Below, one piece after another: positions 17,033 through 24,316 of a stretch of DNA of 28,736 nt (position 1 is its first letter; every line of letters begins with the position of its first letter). The stretch comes from a virus. The stretch is taken from IMG/VR virus record IMGVR_UViG_3300030101_000849, positions 1-28,736 of that record. One strand, given 5' to 3'. The notes beneath the pieces are model-generated. The model saw nothing but the letters and a program-made list of their open reading frames with translations, did no database searches and was not told the DNA's origin. The position numbers and the translations under genes are program-made.

Positions 17033-18880
17033 TTAATGTATTTCTGAATAATTTTTTCCAAATTGCACATCAATACCTAGTTGTACATTTAATTTAAGCT
17101 GTTCATTTAACTTATCAACTGCCCAATATAATGCATTTTTATGCTCCCTCTCTTCGCCTAAAGGAACTACGTTAATACTTTCATCATGGAACTGACCCAC
17201 AATGTTTGGTCTTTTAGTACGATAGAATGCTACCCACTTGTCAAAGCAGTAAGATCCTGTGCTTTGATTGATAGTAGAGAATGCATCTTTCTCATAGCGA
17301 AGACTATGCCAAAACTTACTAACTGGATTTTGTATCCACATCTCACCTGATACTCTTCGTATTGGTTGAGACTCAGAGAAAGCTTTAACAGACCAATTTC
17401 TTTTCCAGTAAGCATCAAGAAGTTCTTGTGCTTCACGTACAGACATACCTGTCTCTCTGGATAATTTAGCTGCACCTACACCATAGGTTGCAGAATAATT
17501 AACTACTTTAAAATTCTTTCGTAGTGACTTCAAATCTTTTTCACCACTATTATGTTTATTAATATCATCTTGTGTAATCTTACCTGCATGTTTAGCAAGG
17601 TCTAAGTGTGGATCAAAACCATCTCTTGACATTTCTTCTACATACTTTGGATCGTATGGTTTCATGTAGTGTCTTTTGGTAGTGTCTTCAAGAGAGGTCA
17701 TATCAGCACCACACAATACAGTTTCATTAGGTGCTATCAAACAACTACGTATTTCTCTACCCCAAGGCTTATCAACTCCGGGAAGATTAACAAGAGGTTT
17801 CTTATGTTTAAATCTAAATGTATTAGTAAGACCATCTATCTCTGCTTTGAGATAACCATCTTGTTCACACTCAACAAAGCCATTAAAGATACCTAGTCTA
17901 TGTTGTATAATAGTAAGACCCTCTAATGTTGCAACAGCTGAGTTCTTTTCTATTAATAACTTTACAGACTCTGTAAGCTCACCATTTTTTCTGACTTGTT
18001 CTACTTTCTTTTCTTCGCCAGTTTCTTTATTCTTGTTATACTTATAGGTACATGGCTTCCAACCCAAAGACTTTAACCAATCCTTTACTTGATCGGTAGA
18101 GTTAGGATTAGCATCTTCTGCACCTTTTACTACTGTTACTTCACCATTATATCCTTCAGGTAAACCATACTCTTCTAGTAAAGAGTACCATCTCTTACCA
18201 TGAGAAGATAGAGAACCATCTTTTTTGAAACAAACTTTAGGTTTAGTTTGTACTCTGTATAATTTTCTCATTGGCATTGCGTCAGATAGTTCTGAAACTT
18301 TTTCTGCTTGTAAAGAAAGTAATTTATTAACACAAGACTTAGCCATATTTGTATCTAACTTCCAACCTTGTTGTTCAGCTTCTTTCGCACAATCCATTTT
18401 AAACTCTAAGTACCTGAAGAACTTATCTAATTGATACTTATCTTTATATAAATGTAGAAACCTTTTTAACAGGTTTGTCCACAATGCATCTGTTATCATT
18501 ACATCATTAGTACATCTATCAACATACTCTTGTAGAGATAGGTTCTCCCAATCATCTATCTTTAGTTTAGGTATACCAAAGTCAGTAAAGAAACTATCAA
18601 GTCCATGCTTAGGTCTAGTTGGATTAAGAACCCAAGACATAGGCAGAGTATCAAAACGTCTGGCAGTAATATTAATATCTAGTATACGTTCTAATACTGG
18701 CACATCATAACGTATGATATTGTGACCTACTAATCCTTGAGCAGATAACAATACATCTCGCATGTAATTGTAGTCATCTGTAGCAGTACACTTAGATACC
18801 TCATCATCTGTATCTCTGAATACCATACAGTGTATCTTGTCTGGATTAATACCATTAGTTTCAATATCAAATATTATCAT
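17033..18880 (-). CDS. polA: Family A DNA polymerase with 3'-5' exonuclease domain
   Basis: 615 residues, T7 gp5-like. The exonuclease domain shows DIET (Asp5, Glu7), GHNIIRYD (about 52-59) and a CTNDV segment with Asp126. Polymerase motif A is GADMTSLED (Asp393, Glu398). Motif B is R454-x3-K458-x3-Y462-x3-YG. Motif C is HDE (565-567). Position 462, equivalent to E. coli Pol I Phe762, is Tyr, as in T7 polymerase. Length is shorter than T7 gp5 (704). It overlaps the primase-helicase gene by four bases (ATGA), so the two are translationally coupled. It replicates the phage genome; whether it uses thioredoxin as processivity factor cannot be judged. Confidence 0.95.
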   Translation of the reverse strand: MIIFDIETNGINPDKIHCMVFRDTDDEVSKCTATDDYNYMRDVLLSAQGLVGHNIIRYDVPVLERILDINITARRFDTLPMSWVLNPTRPKHGLDSFFTDFGIPKLKIDDWENLSLQEYVDRCTNDVMITDALWTNLLKRFLHLYKDKYQLDKFFRYLEFKMDCAKEAEQQGWKLDTNMAKSCVNKLLSLQAEKVSELSDAMPMRKLYRVQTKPKVCFKKDGSLSSHGKRWYSLLEEYGLPEGYNGEVTVVKGAEDANPNSTDQVKDWLKSLGWKPCTYKYNKNKETGEEKKVEQVRKNGELTESVKLLIEKNSAVATLEGLTIIQHRLGIFNGFVECEQDGYLKAEIDGLTNTFRFKHKKPLVNLPGVDKPWGREIRSCLIAPNETVLCGADMTSLEDTTKRHYMKPYDPKYVEEMSRDGFDPHLDLAKHAGKITQDDINKHNSGEKDLKSLRKNFKVVNYSATYGVGAAKLSRETGMSVREAQELLDAYWKRNWSVKAFSESQPIRRVSGEMWIQNPVSKFWHSLRYEKDAFSTINQSTGSYCFDKWVAFYRTKRPNIVGQFHDESINVVPLGEEREHKNALYWAVDKLNEQLKLNVQLGIDVQFGKNYSEIH

Positions 18881-20475
18881 GCAGCTTCTTCTCTCCCTAT
18901 GACAACCTCTTCAGTTAGGATAGTAGTATCAGGATTGTAGTATACTGTACCTGCATAGCCTAACTTAGCGAATGGTCTATTTTTATCGACAATAAAGGTA
19001 GTAGTATTTTGTACTATCTCATCTTCACTTTCTATATCTCTTTCAATCTTGATACATATAATAGCTTCCTCTTCAAGTGATGATGCATACTTAGTTCTAC
19101 CATCATCATTGACTTGTGATATAAATACCACACCTATATTTAATTCTTTGGATAGCTGTGCCATTCTTGCTCCAAGAGATGTAAGCACAGAGGTAGCACC
19201 ATCTACACCTGATTGACTAAGGTATGCTAGTCTTTGAACATGGTCTACAAAGATATACTCTGCACCATATACAGTTGCAGCTAGTCTAGTATACTCTAAT
19301 AGTTTGAGTGGATCATCATGTGACCTCATCTCAAATACAACTGTACGTTCACCCTCTGTAGCATCCTTTGCAGCTTTTATAACATCTTCTTCTGATATTC
19401 TATTTTCTTTTGCATCATCTTTAGTTCTGACATTAACACCAAGATGATACGTAGCCATAGCTCTGTAGGTAGTAGACTTCATCTCTTCCATGTGCAGTAA
19501 AGCTATACGTGTGTTAGGATTTTTAAGTAGTCCAGTCTCAAAGTATCTTACTACCTCTGTCTTACCTGTACCTCTTGGTGCTTTGATAAATGTAAGACCA
19601 CCTTTAACAACACCACGTATCTTATCATCAAGTCCAGAATGTCCTGTAGGTATGTAATCGTATGGACTCTCTGTAAGTATGGCTTGTTCTACCTCTTCAT
19701 CAGAACAAAAGAAGTTTTCCGGTGAGTATCTCTGTGGCTTTTGAGCTGCCCAATAAAGAGGTTCAATGTCATCTGCTTCAAGAAACTCGTTAGCATCTTT
19801 ATACTTAGACATTGGTACATAGTAAAACTTTTCTGGCAATGATTCATAGATTCTTTCAGCAGCTCGTCTACCTGCTTCATCAAGCTCACCTGCGTAGATT
19901 ACTTCTTTAAACGCATTGAGATAGTTAAAGTTATTCTTAATGAACTTTTCACCAATAGATGCAGATGGCAAAGACTTAACAGGAAACTTCTGTCTTAGTA
20001 TCTGATATAAACTAGCTGCATCAAATTCACCCTCAGTAATATAAATTCTGTGTGATGATCCTTGATTAAACTCAGGACCAAACAGTTCATTCATACCCAC
20101 ACCCCTGTCTTTTATCCAAGACTTAGACTTGTCATTGTAGTCTCTATACTTAACAGTGTGTGGATACTTGTAGGCATAACGAATAGGATTCTCGTTCTTG
20201 TCAGTTTGTATTTGTATACCATAAAGTTTACAAACTTCAGGATCAATACTACGTATACCATCAAAAGTCATTCCACTTACTTCTATGTCCATTACATTTA
20301 CTCTCCTCTTTACAGGGTATCTATGTTCAACCCAATCATATGTACTCAATTTTGTTTTAGATGGATAGGACTCACCACAACTATGACAATATCCATACCC
20401 ATCATTGTGCCAGTTGAATGCATCAGATGATCCACAATCTATATACGGACATGGTTGATGTGGGTTATCGTTCAT
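18877..20475 (-). CDS. Bifunctional DNA primase-helicase, T7 gp4-like
   Basis: 532 residues. The N-terminus has a zinc-binding primase ribbon with Cys9, Cys14, Cys30 and Cys33. A Toprim fold follows with YITEGEFDA (Glu148) and AGELDEAGRRAA (about 195-206). The RecA-like helicase has Walker A APRGTGKTE (about 299-307), Walker B YIFVDHVQRL (Asp411) and FISQVND (sensor Gln454), and ends with the DnaB-type EREI/DKNRPFAK region. It unwinds the fork and makes primers for the coupled DNA polymerase. It overlaps both neighbours by four bases (ATGA). The zinc site is C-x4-C rather than C-x2-C in its first pair. Confidence 0.93.
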   Translation of the reverse strand: MNDNPHQPCPYIDCGSSDAFNWHNDGYGYCHSCGESYPSKTKLSTYDWVEHRYPVKRRVNVMDIEVSGMTFDGIRSIDPEVCKLYGIQIQTDKNENPIRYAYKYPHTVKYRDYNDKSKSWIKDRGVGMNELFGPEFNQGSSHRIYITEGEFDAASLYQILRQKFPVKSLPSASIGEKFIKNNFNYLNAFKEVIYAGELDEAGRRAAERIYESLPEKFYYVPMSKYKDANEFLEADDIEPLYWAAQKPQRYSPENFFCSDEEVEQAILTESPYDYIPTGHSGLDDKIRGVVKGGLTFIKAPRGTGKTEVVRYFETGLLKNPNTRIALLHMEEMKSTTYRAMATYHLGVNVRTKDDAKENRISEEDVIKAAKDATEGERTVVFEMRSHDDPLKLLEYTRLAATVYGAEYIFVDHVQRLAYLSQSGVDGATSVLTSLGARMAQLSKELNIGVVFISQVNDDGRTKYASSLEEEAIICIKIERDIESEDEIVQNTTTFIVDKNRPFAKLGYAGTVYYNPDTTILTEEVVIGREEAA

Positions 20476-20702
20476 CTTCCCTCCATAGTATTCTCAAGAA
20501 TTGTAATTTGATCTTGAATATGCTCTAAATCTTTTTGTATTCTTAGTAAAAATATTAATAGATCATCCCTATCCTGTATAGTGCCTACCTCTTCAACTAG
20601 AATAGCTGTTGAAACACTAGCTTCTTTTAATGCCTCTTTAACCTTTTCATTTTGAAATATAGGATGGATATTTGCGAACTTGTCTGTCGATTGTGTTTTC
20701 AT
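20472..20702 (-). CDS. Small helical protein coupled to primase-helicase
   Basis: 76 residues, strong ribosome site AGAGGAG before the ATG. The C-terminal half (DDLLIFLLRIQKDLEHIQDQITILENTME) is a regular amphipathic helix with heptad spacing, a likely coiled-coil dimer. Its stop overlaps the primase-helicase start (ATGA). It is the first gene after a candidate promoter that overlaps the end of the integrase gene, so it leads the replication transcript. A helper role for the replisome is possible but only inferred from position. Confidence 0.65.
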   Translation of the reverse strand: MKTQSTDKFANIHPIFQNEKVKEALKEASVSTAILVEEVGTIQDRDDLLIFLLRIQKDLEHIQDQITILENTMEGR

Positions 20703-20724
20703 TTAGTCTCCTCTCTTTTTTTGA

Positions 20725-20753
20725 ATAGTATCAGTGATTAATATTAATATCAA
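20725..20753 (-). promoter_or_regulatory. Candidate promoter for the replication operon
   Basis: On the - strand, TTGATA (20748-20753) and TACTAT (20725-20730) are 17 bases apart. The -35 box contains the integrase stop codon TGA. It would drive the 76-residue gene, primase-helicase and polymerase. Confidence 0.45.
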
Positions 20754-21850
20754 GCAATAGTTTTTCTTTTATCTAAAGCTTGTTTGGCAGTGTTGTAATT
20801 ATGTTTGTTATATGGATTAAGACTTTGTACATTCTTGTGTCCTGTAACAGACATGATTGCTAGTTGATCTACACCACTCTCTATCATTTCATTGATAGCA
20901 GTCTTTCTTAGATCCCCAGCCCTAAGGTCATCAGGAAGGTCACACAGAGCTTTAACTATATTTACATGTTCACCTACTTGAGAACACGTATAAGGTCTGT
21001 AGCACCCATCAGAGGGTCTCTGAAAAGGTATTACATATTCTTGCCAACCCCAGTCTTTAAATTGTTCAGTTAACATCTCTAATATATTTGGTGCTATTGG
21101 CAGATTAACTGTAGCACCACGTTTACTTTGCGTAATTATAGCTTTCTTGTCTTCAAAACTAATACAATCCCAAGTTAAGTTACGTATGTCAGCTGGTCTT
21201 TGTCCCCACTCGTAGCACATTAATACTAACAAACCTATATTTCTGTATTTAAAGTGTTCAAATGCAGTATTAAGGAATAATTCTACTTGACTTTTAGTCC
21301 ACACTACTGATCTAGGTTCATGATGTTCTTTCTGTACCTTAGCCATAGGATTGTGTGTTATTACATCAAGAGATACACAATAGTTTAGTAATACAGATAA
21401 CAATCTAGCATGAGTGTTACCACTATTGACGCTAACTAACTCGCACCAAGTCTGGTATGCTTCTGCACAATGCTGAGGATTGATCGTGCCTACAGGTATA
21501 TCTCCAAACTCTTTACCAAATATCTTAGTCCTACACACATAGTGTAACCCATAAGTGTAAGCAATTTCAGTATTATAAGTAAGTCTCTTAAAGTGAAATG
21601 AGTCTCTGTAGTGTGCAAATACCTGACGCAAAGTACTGCGAGAACCTATTCTTCCTGCTTTGATCTCACCCTTTTTATATTTTTCTATTAGTTTTAATAG
21701 TTTGGGTATCTCATATCTGGCAGTTCTACCATCTTGAAACGTAACATTATTTACAACACCTGCAATTTTTACATCATCAGGTGGCACAAATCTCCAAGAT
21801 AAAGTGCCATCAGCTTTACGATACTTAGTTGTATACTTAAACTCCATCAT
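20750..21850 (-). CDS. int: Tyrosine recombinase (phage integrase)
   Basis: 366 residues from ATG 21850; a TTG at 21853 and an ATG at 21847 are alternatives (AGG lies four to seven bases upstream). The N-terminal SAM-like DNA-binding domain spans about 70-170. The catalytic domain has WGQRPADIRNLTW (Arg about 218), TQSKRGA (Lys about 243), AGDLRKTA (Arg about 315, with Asp in place of the usual His), TGHK (His about 338) and NPYNKH (Tyr about 347). All five expected catalytic positions are recognisable and there is no break, so it looks functional. It would recombine attP with a host attB, suggesting a temperate phage. No attP or repressor is recognised in the window. Confidence 0.93.
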   Translation of the reverse strand: MMEFKYTTKYRKADGTLSWRFVPPDDVKIAGVVNNVTFQDGRTARYEIPKLLKLIEKYKKGEIKAGRIGSRSTLRQVFAHYRDSFHFKRLTYNTEIAYTYGLHYVCRTKIFGKEFGDIPVGTINPQHCAEAYQTWCELVSVNSGNTHARLLSVLLNYCVSLDVITHNPMAKVQKEHHEPRSVVWTKSQVELFLNTAFEHFKYRNIGLLVLMCYEWGQRPADIRNLTWDCISFEDKKAIITQSKRGATVNLPIAPNILEMLTEQFKDWGWQEYVIPFQRPSDGCYRPYTCSQVGEHVNIVKALCDLPDDLRAGDLRKTAINEMIESGVDQLAIMSVTGHKNVQSLNPYNKHNYNTAKQALDKRKTIA

Positions 21851-22016
21851 CAAACCTATCTATATCTACATCACCATGTGCATCTTCAATTAGCTGCATG
21901 GCAAACTTATAAATTAATTTTTCTTTTGGTGGACCTTCATTCATGTGAGAGAACATTGCCTCTGCTTCTTCAAATGCCCACTCTCTTATATGATCATAAC
22001 TATACAAATCTCTCAT
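21837..22016 (-). CDS. Small acidic helical protein upstream of integrase
   Basis: 59 residues, MRDLYSYDHIREWAFEEAEA at the start and a C-terminus ending RFDDGV; TAA stop at 21837-21839. It overlaps the integrase start by 14 bases and the upstream small gene by 17 bases, and its sequence contains the likely ribosome site AGG of the integrase. Composition (W, Y, E, A-rich helix, then acidic end) is protein-like and the reading frame is fully used. Coupling to integrase hints at a regulatory or accessory role, but nothing more is visible. A small excisionase is not supported: no helix-turn-helix or basic wing is seen. Confidence 0.65.
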   Translation of the reverse strand: MRDLYSYDHIREWAFEEAEAMFSHMNEGPPKEKLIYKFAMQLIEDAHGDVDIDRFDDGV

Positions 22017-22188
22017 CCTTTCTAAGTTTTATTATCTTATCTCTAATAATAGTTAGCGTTTCATAACGACCATAGCGTAGATAATCATGCTTGTTATCTA
22101 GTAACATTGGTCTACCACTATTAGCATAGTCTAGTATCTCATCTTCTAACCAAAACTCAATATGTTTTAATATCTCTTTATCATTCAC
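22000..22188 (-). CDS. Small charged protein of unknown function
   Basis: 62 residues from a GTG start at 22186-22188, chosen because GGAGG lies seven bases upstream and because the open frame before it overlaps the membrane protein gene with no ribosome site. The sequence begins VNDKEILKHIEFWLEDEILD and continues with an arginine/tyrosine-rich stretch and a basic helix (IIRDKIIKLRKDE). The GTG start overlaps the TGA stop of the previous gene by eight bases, so it relies on coupling. No family recognised. Confidence 0.6.
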   Translation of the reverse strand: MNDKEILKHIEFWLEDEILDYANSGRPMLLDNKHDYLRYGRYETLTIIRDKIIKLRKDERFV

Positions 22189-22399
22189 AGAAATTCCTCC
22201 ATAGTTTACAGTTTGCAGTTTGTTTACATATTCTTTCATGTTTAGCATTTTCCCAACAATCGCCATCAGGTATATGCATTCTGACAAATGTATCCCATGT
22301 ACCTAGAGATGCAAATAGGATCATGGCAGGAAATACTAACATAAAAAATACTATTGCTAAAAACGACAATCCAAACCCCTCATTATGATATGGTTTCAT
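22181..22399 (-). CDS. Small single-pass membrane protein with Cys-containing tail
   Basis: 72 residues. Residues about 9-33 (FGLSFLAIVFFMLVFPAMILFASLG) form a membrane segment. The tail carries four cysteines (48, 58, 64, 71) in an otherwise charged sequence, which would suit disulfide bonds if it faces the periplasm. It overlaps both neighbours (ATGA upstream) in a run of three membrane genes with the DoxX-like protein. Function unknown; a membrane or envelope role in infected or lysogenic cells is inferred. Confidence 0.65.
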   Translation of the reverse strand: MKPYHNEGFGLSFLAIVFFMLVFPAMILFASLGTWDTFVRMHIPDGDCWENAKHERICKQTANCKLWRNFCE

Positions 22400-22599
22400 T
22401 TTAATCCCATCCTTTCTTTATACTCTTCATGTAGATCTCCATTACTCTTACCACCTGTACCATCTACACCAAAGTTACATGTTGCTAAAACGATAAGAAG
22501 AAGAATACAATAATAAGAAAATCTTTTACAGAATAAAAGAAACATTCTATAAGTTTCATCGGATTGTTCTTGACATACTTGTTTTATTTTATCACTCAT
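22396..22599 (-). CDS. Small membrane protein or lipoprotein-like protein
   Basis: 67 residues. A charged, Cys-containing N-terminus (1-27) is followed by a hydrophobic segment CILLLIVLATC (about 31-41) and a short polar tail. The LATC sequence resembles a lipobox but has Thr before Cys, and the N-terminal region is long for a signal peptide, so plain membrane insertion is equally likely. Overlaps both neighbours by four bases (ATGA), so it is coupled to the DoxX-like gene. No family recognised. Confidence 0.6.
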   Translation of the reverse strand: MSDKIKQVCQEQSDETYRMFLLFCKRFSYYCILLLIVLATCNFGVDGTGGKSNGDLHEEYKERMGLK

Positions 22600-23003
22600 A
22601 CTTTGTTACCTCTCAATGCAAAATATAATCCACCAACCCAAAGTAATACATGAAGATTATCATAGAACAACACATCAAGTATACTTTCTGGATCACCTAC
22701 CCATATTACACCAGTCATAATACAACACATAGTTACACCACTAAATCTTGTAATCATATCCCCTACCCAATCAGGCACTTCATACATCCACTGTATGTTC
22801 ATGACTCCACCTAATAATAGTCCGATACCTGCAAAAAATTCACCATAAGTTACAACCCACCATGTTAGGTACGACAAACCATAAGATTCAGCTTCAGCTA
22901 TATCAATAGGCATCTTCCACCAACCCTGTTGTATAAATACAATAGCTAATGGTATTCTCCATAGCCAATGTGTTTGACAAAATTCTGGTATTTTATTTAT
23001 CAT
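22596..23003 (-). CDS. DoxX-like multi-pass membrane protein
   Basis: 135 residues with four hydrophobic segments: about 14-26 (WRIPLAIVFIQQG), 45-66 (TWWVVTYGEFFAGIGLLLGGVM), 85-105 (FSGVTMCCIMTGVIWVG) and 112-130. The opening R-x-x-L-A-I-V-F-I-Q-Q-G-W-W-K and the G-E-F-x-A-G-I-G-L-L-L-G-G block match the DoxX/DoxD pattern. DoxX-type proteins act at the membrane, in some bacteria with thiol or quinone chemistry; the phage role is unknown. Strong ribosome site AAGGAG. It is the first gene of an operon that seems to run through three further small genes to the integrase, under its own candidate promoter. Confidence 0.7.
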   Translation of the reverse strand: MINKIPEFCQTHWLWRIPLAIVFIQQGWWKMPIDIAEAESYGLSYLTWWVVTYGEFFAGIGLLLGGVMNIQWMYEVPDWVGDMITRFSGVTMCCIMTGVIWVGDPESILDVLFYDNLHVLLWVGGLYFALRGNKV

Positions 23004-23014
23004 ACTATCTCCTT

Positions 23015-23066
23015 ACTTTAAGTATATTAATATTAATACTTATAGTATTACTAGTATACTTTAAGT
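23015..23066. promoter_or_regulatory. ACTTTAAGT boxes before the DoxX-like gene
   Basis: Copies at 23015-23023 and 23058-23066, the first directly adjoining the AAGGAG ribosome site of the DoxX-like gene, the second reaching into the loop and arm of the large palindrome. They match the boxes at the rightward promoter at the end of the window, suggesting a common regulator. Confidence 0.5.
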
Positions 23067-23080
23067 AATACTATAAGTAT
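23036..23080. repeat. Perfect 17-base inverted repeat in the DoxX-operon leader
   Basis: Left arm ATACTTATAGTATTACT (23036-23052) and right arm AGTAATACTATAAGTAT (23064-23080) are perfect complements around an 11-base centre. It could be an operator bound by a dimer or tetramer, or a stable 5' hairpin in the mRNA. There is no T-run after it on the - strand to make it a normal terminator. Confidence 0.8.
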
Positions 23081-23107
23081 ATATAGTAACTAATTACTAT
23101 AATTCAA
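23080..23107 (-). promoter_or_regulatory. Candidate promoter for the DoxX operon
   Basis: On the - strand, TTGAAT (23102-23107, containing the TGA of the 78-residue gene) and TATATA (23080-23085) are 16 bases apart. Transcription would start in the 17-base-pair palindrome at 23036-23080 and the ACTTTAAGT boxes lie just downstream, so the site looks regulated. Confidence 0.5.
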
Positions 23108-23340
23108 GACCCCCAATAACTAATATCATTAGGTGTTGCATATAAGTAACGTAATACTAGATTATCCTCACTAGTATCTTCCCATTCACCATCTACAGCC
23201 TGCACAACTGTAGTAATTGTAACTACTGCACCACTCTCTGCAACTGCATGAGCTTTATCATTAGCTTCAGTTAAATCATCAGAATGAAACTGAGCTATTA
23301 CTTTATCATCCTTAGTAACTGTGGTTCTATATACTATCAT
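23104..23340 (-). CDS. Small protein of unknown function
   Basis: 78 residues, with an alternating pattern suggesting a beta-rich fold (MIVYRTTVTKDDKVIAQF, VVTITTVVQAVDG). The ATG overlaps the TAA stop of the peptidase gene by one base (TAATG), indicating coupled translation. Its own TGA stop lies inside the -35-like box TTGAAT of the next promoter. No recognisable motif. Confidence 0.65.
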   Translation of the reverse strand: MIVYRTTVTKDDKVIAQFHSDDLTEANDKAHAVAESGAVVTITTVVQAVDGEWEDTSEDNLVLRYLYATPNDISYWGS

Positions 23341-24314
23341 TAGCTTACCCTTTCCAAATATTCATTAATGTATCCATGATCTTGTAAACCCAATATCTCA
23401 TGTAGATCATCAGCTGTGTAACCAAGCTGCTCTAGTAATTCTGCTATCTCTTCTGGATAGTCCATAACTATGTCATGAACTCTCTCATCACAATCATACC
23501 TGTAACCTCTAGGTGGATGCCCAAAGAAGTAATCATCATCATACCAATCATCATAGTAACTACCATAAGGACTACCCATCTCTATAACAGTATTGTCTCT
23601 GTAATATTGTAACTGATCCCAATCAGCAGATAGTAAAGACTCAAGTAGCTTGTACGCATACACAAGGTCTTGTTTTTCTTCTGTACTATGCTGAGAATAA
23701 TAACCTACACTAACATTAGTACACTCTGATACTTTCGTTCTGTATACATTACTATCGGTATAAGATCCGTTAGGATCTGGTTTGAGTGGTAGATCAAGTG
23801 TCTTTGCTAATAACTTTGCAAACTTGTCAGACGCAGTACGTCTACCCATCTGATGTGTGATGATAGACTTCTTACCATATCTGTCAAAAGAGATAACATA
23901 GTTTACATCATCTAACCACTGTGGATCAGAGTCTACAAGAGATTTACTACCAACACAACCACCCTCTTCTTCTGCATGGATCACATACACACCGGGAATC
24001 TTAGCCTTGATCATGTTACAGATAAGCCATATGCCAGTAGTACAATCAGCACCTAGACACTCACCTTTACTCTTTTTCTTGAGTGATACTACACCATCTT
24101 TTGTCACTGCTAGTTTCTGTCTACCTGACGTTTTGTGTACTGTATCATGGTGAGCAGTAAAACAAACCTGTGGTTTATTACCCACTGTCAATACATAATT
24201 ACCATACTTATCAGGTAAACCCATAATAGGTTCTAAGTATTTGTTACAAAATTCCTTTTGGGTATCACTACCTTGAGGTCTTTTGTACGTCATCATTTCT
24301 ACTAAATCATACAT
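23340..24314 (-). CDS. M20/M28-type zinc metallopeptidase or amidohydrolase
   Basis: 324 residues. Metal-ligand blocks in order: CFTAHHDTVH (His55, Asp57), LGADCTTGIW (bridging Asp90), VIHAEEEGGCVGS (catalytic Glu115, metal Glu116), ISFDRYG (Asp144) and GYYSQHSTEE (His209). This is the ligand order of the M20/M28/M42 co-catalytic two-zinc exopeptidases. Residues about 225-324 add a Tyr/Asp-rich linker and an acidic C-terminus without family resemblance. It probably cleaves small peptides or acylated amino acids in the cytoplasm; the substrate is unknown. Located in the early block, directly after the Cys-rich 516-residue gene with two bases between. Start ATG 24314 has GGAG about ten bases upstream; an internal ATG pair (residues 7-8) is an alternative. 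Confidence 0.8.
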   Translation of the reverse strand: MYDLVEMMTYKRPQGSDTQKEFCNKYLEPIMGLPDKYGNYVLTVGNKPQVCFTAHHDTVHKTSGRQKLAVTKDGVVSLKKKSKGECLGADCTTGIWLICNMIKAKIPGVYVIHAEEEGGCVGSKSLVDSDPQWLDDVNYVISFDRYGKKSIITHQMGRRTASDKFAKLLAKTLDLPLKPDPNGSYTDSNVYRTKVSECTNVSVGYYSQHSTEEKQDLVYAYKLLESLLSADWDQLQYYRDNTVIEMGSPYGSYYDDWYDDDYFFGHPPRGYRYDCDERVHDIVMDYPEEIAELLEQLGYTADDLHEILGLQDHGYINEYLERVS

Positions 24315-24316
24315 TA

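Noticed and set aside
17230-17475. Alternative frame of 81 residues within polA
   Set aside because: Fully inside the polymerase gene in a different frame, across conserved polymerase motifs; a shadow.
20703-20749. attP next to the integrase 3' end
   Set aside because: The 47 bases are AT-rich and contain a promoter-like pair and ribosome site, with no tRNA-like or GC-rich core.
22189-22287. Longer N-terminus for the 62-residue protein
   Set aside because: It overlaps the membrane protein gene and lacks a ribosome site, while GTG 22188 has GGAGG at good distance.
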